From positions 1 to 6,670 of the forward strand of contig DAYE01000001.1 in the NCBI GenBank assembly GCA_002506745.1: a stretch of 6,670 nt of DNA, written 5' to 3'. Made by a program: the position numbers and the translations under genes. This DNA is from Euryarchaeota archaeon UBA33. Its GTDB lineage: Archaea > Thermoplasmatota > E2 > DHVEG-1. The notes under the pieces are model-generated. The model was not told the DNA's origin. It searched no databases and saw only the letters and a list, made by a program, of their open reading frames with translations. Positions 5,918 to 6,670 of the stretch are shown piece after piece (positions within the stretch are counted from its first letter, which is position 1; every line of letters begins with the position of its first letter).

Positions 5918-5962
5918 GAAAAAAAGAAAAATAAAATAAAAAAAAAATAGGAAAAAAAAGAT
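5918..5962 (-). terminator. Poly-T terminator of the clostripain-like gene
   Basis: Just past the TAA stop, the minus strand carries successive T runs (8, then 10, then several of 3 to 5) over about 45 bases. This is a clear archaeal U-rich terminator. Confidence 0.6.
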
Positions 5963-5969
5963 AAAGAAT

Positions 5970-6670
5970 TTACGCGGGGATAACCCAGACCCCAAAGAGG
6001 AGCTTTTGTGTGACGATTCCTCTAAAATCACTGTAGGGAAGATATCCGCAGCAGGGATACTCACCATAGGTCTCCGTTAGAATCTTTGTTGTCCTGTCCT
6101 GCCCGACAATCGCAGTGCTCTCAAGAACCTTTACAGGCAGAAACCGAAAACCAATCGAGGCGGACTTATCAAGACTCGTGATAGAGCCAACAAGGAAGAT
6201 TCGTGATTTCCCCAATAGTATCGGTATTTTGACTGCAAGTGTTGCCCATTCGCTCTCAGCTCCTAACGCATCCTTAGCCTTGGCTTTTACGGTAAACGTC
6301 TGTTTTGTCTCCCAGGTATGATTGACGATGATAGGTGAACCGGAATCATAGGGTCCGAGCCATCCAGTGGACGTCCCATCCCCCCAGTCGACGAAATACG
6401 ACACCTGCTGGTCTTCTGGGTCAATCGCTGTAAGAGTATATTCGTATGTTACCCCAGGTTTTCCTTTCGCAGGTCCTGTAATGGTAGGTTTTGCTGGTGC
6501 GGTATTATTTACGATTCCAAGATATTCTTTGAGGAATTCATCCCACTGGGTGCTGACCGCAAAGTTCGTCGCCTCATACGGTGATGGCAACGTTGGATAC
6601 CGCAGGCTGTCGTTGTAGTCCCCAGCCCTGCGCGGGAAGTAAATGCTCAACCCGTGAGCAGGATCATCTC
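5970..6670 (-). CDS. C-terminal part of a clostripain-like (C11) peptidase with PKD domain, 5' end outside window
   Basis: The gene enters from the right edge; the frame is open to the last base and begins DDPAHGLSIYFP. The segment HGLSIYFP, then NFAVSTQWDEFLKEYL, matches the end of the caspase-like domain of clostripain-related cysteine peptidases. The catalytic His and Cys lie beyond the window, so activity cannot be judged. After NNTAPAKP comes one PKD Ig-fold domain with YFVDWGDGTSTGW and VNHTW (about 6494-6225), common in archaeal secreted proteins. The last 80 residues form a separate domain I cannot name, with IFLVGSITSL near its start, a Cys-Cys pair (YPCCGYL), then FRGIVTQKLLFGVWVI at the end. 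The TTG at 6650 is an internal Leu, not a start. The protein is probably secreted and adds a clan CD peptidase to the nearby C1 enzyme. Confidence 0.82.
   Translation of the reverse strand, partial: DDPAHGLSIYFPRRAGDYNDSLRYPTLPSPYEATNFAVSTQWDEFLKEYLGIVNNTAPAKPTITGPAKGKPGVTYEYTLTAIDPEDQQVSYFVDWGDGTSTGWLGPYDSGSPIIVNHTWETKQTFTVKAKAKDALGAESEWATLAVKIPILLGKSRIFLVGSITSLDKSASIGFRFLPVKVLESTAIVGQDRTTKILTETYGEYPCCGYLPYSDFRGIVTQKLLFGVWVIPA

Noticed and set aside
5813..6067. Leftward open frame of 84 codons with a Phe-rich stretch
   Set aside because: The Phe/Leu run comes from translating the poly-T terminator; it overlaps the end of the clostripain-like gene in another frame.
6648..6650. TTG at 6650 as the start of the right-edge gene
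   Set aside because: The frame continues upstream as DDPAHG, which fits the clostripain-family sequence preceding LSIYFP, so the codon is an internal Leu.

Overview
The window looks archaeal and euryarchaeal. Promoters are TATA-like with short or no leaders, poly-T tracts follow the genes, and the proteins include a membrane archaeosortase and secreted enzymes with PKD and BACON-like Ig modules. Two secreted cysteine peptidases, papain-like C1 and clostripain-like C11, next to such modules recall protein-degrading sediment lineages of Thermoplasmatota. That placement is an inference from memory, not a classification.

Layout. Bases 1-199 hold AT-rich spacer and the terminator of the first gene. 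Bases 200-2083 (-) encode a secreted C1 peptidase with a lectin-like domain and a BACON-like domain. Bases 2295-4502 (-) form a tight three-gene operon, transcribed right to left. Its genes are a hyaluronan synthase/NodC-like family 2 glycosyltransferase, an archaeosortase/exosortase-family protein (37-nt overlap), and, 13 nt downstream, a small secreted Ig-like protein with a sorting-signal-like C-terminus. A 339-bp divergent intergenic region (4503-4841) separates this operon from a rightward chagasin-like (I42) cysteine-peptidase inhibitor at 4842-5273. A small rightward ORF of unknown function (5467-5802) has its own promoter and a 9-bp inverted repeat. At the right edge a leftward gene (5970 to beyond 6670) gives the C-terminal part of a clostripain-like peptidase followed by a PKD domain and an unrecognised C-terminal domain.

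How the genes may work together. There are two themes. The first is extracellular proteolysis: two peptidases of different clans, with an inhibitor specific for the C1 type nearby. The second is surface assembly: a processive polysaccharide synthase, a sortase-like transpeptidase and one apparent dedicated substrate in a translationally coupled operon. The second is the best candidate for an under-described system, because it resembles the glycosyltransferase plus exosortase pair (XrtG type) of Gram-positive bacteria but carries its own substrate gene. No RNA genes, CRISPR arrays or mobile elements were seen.
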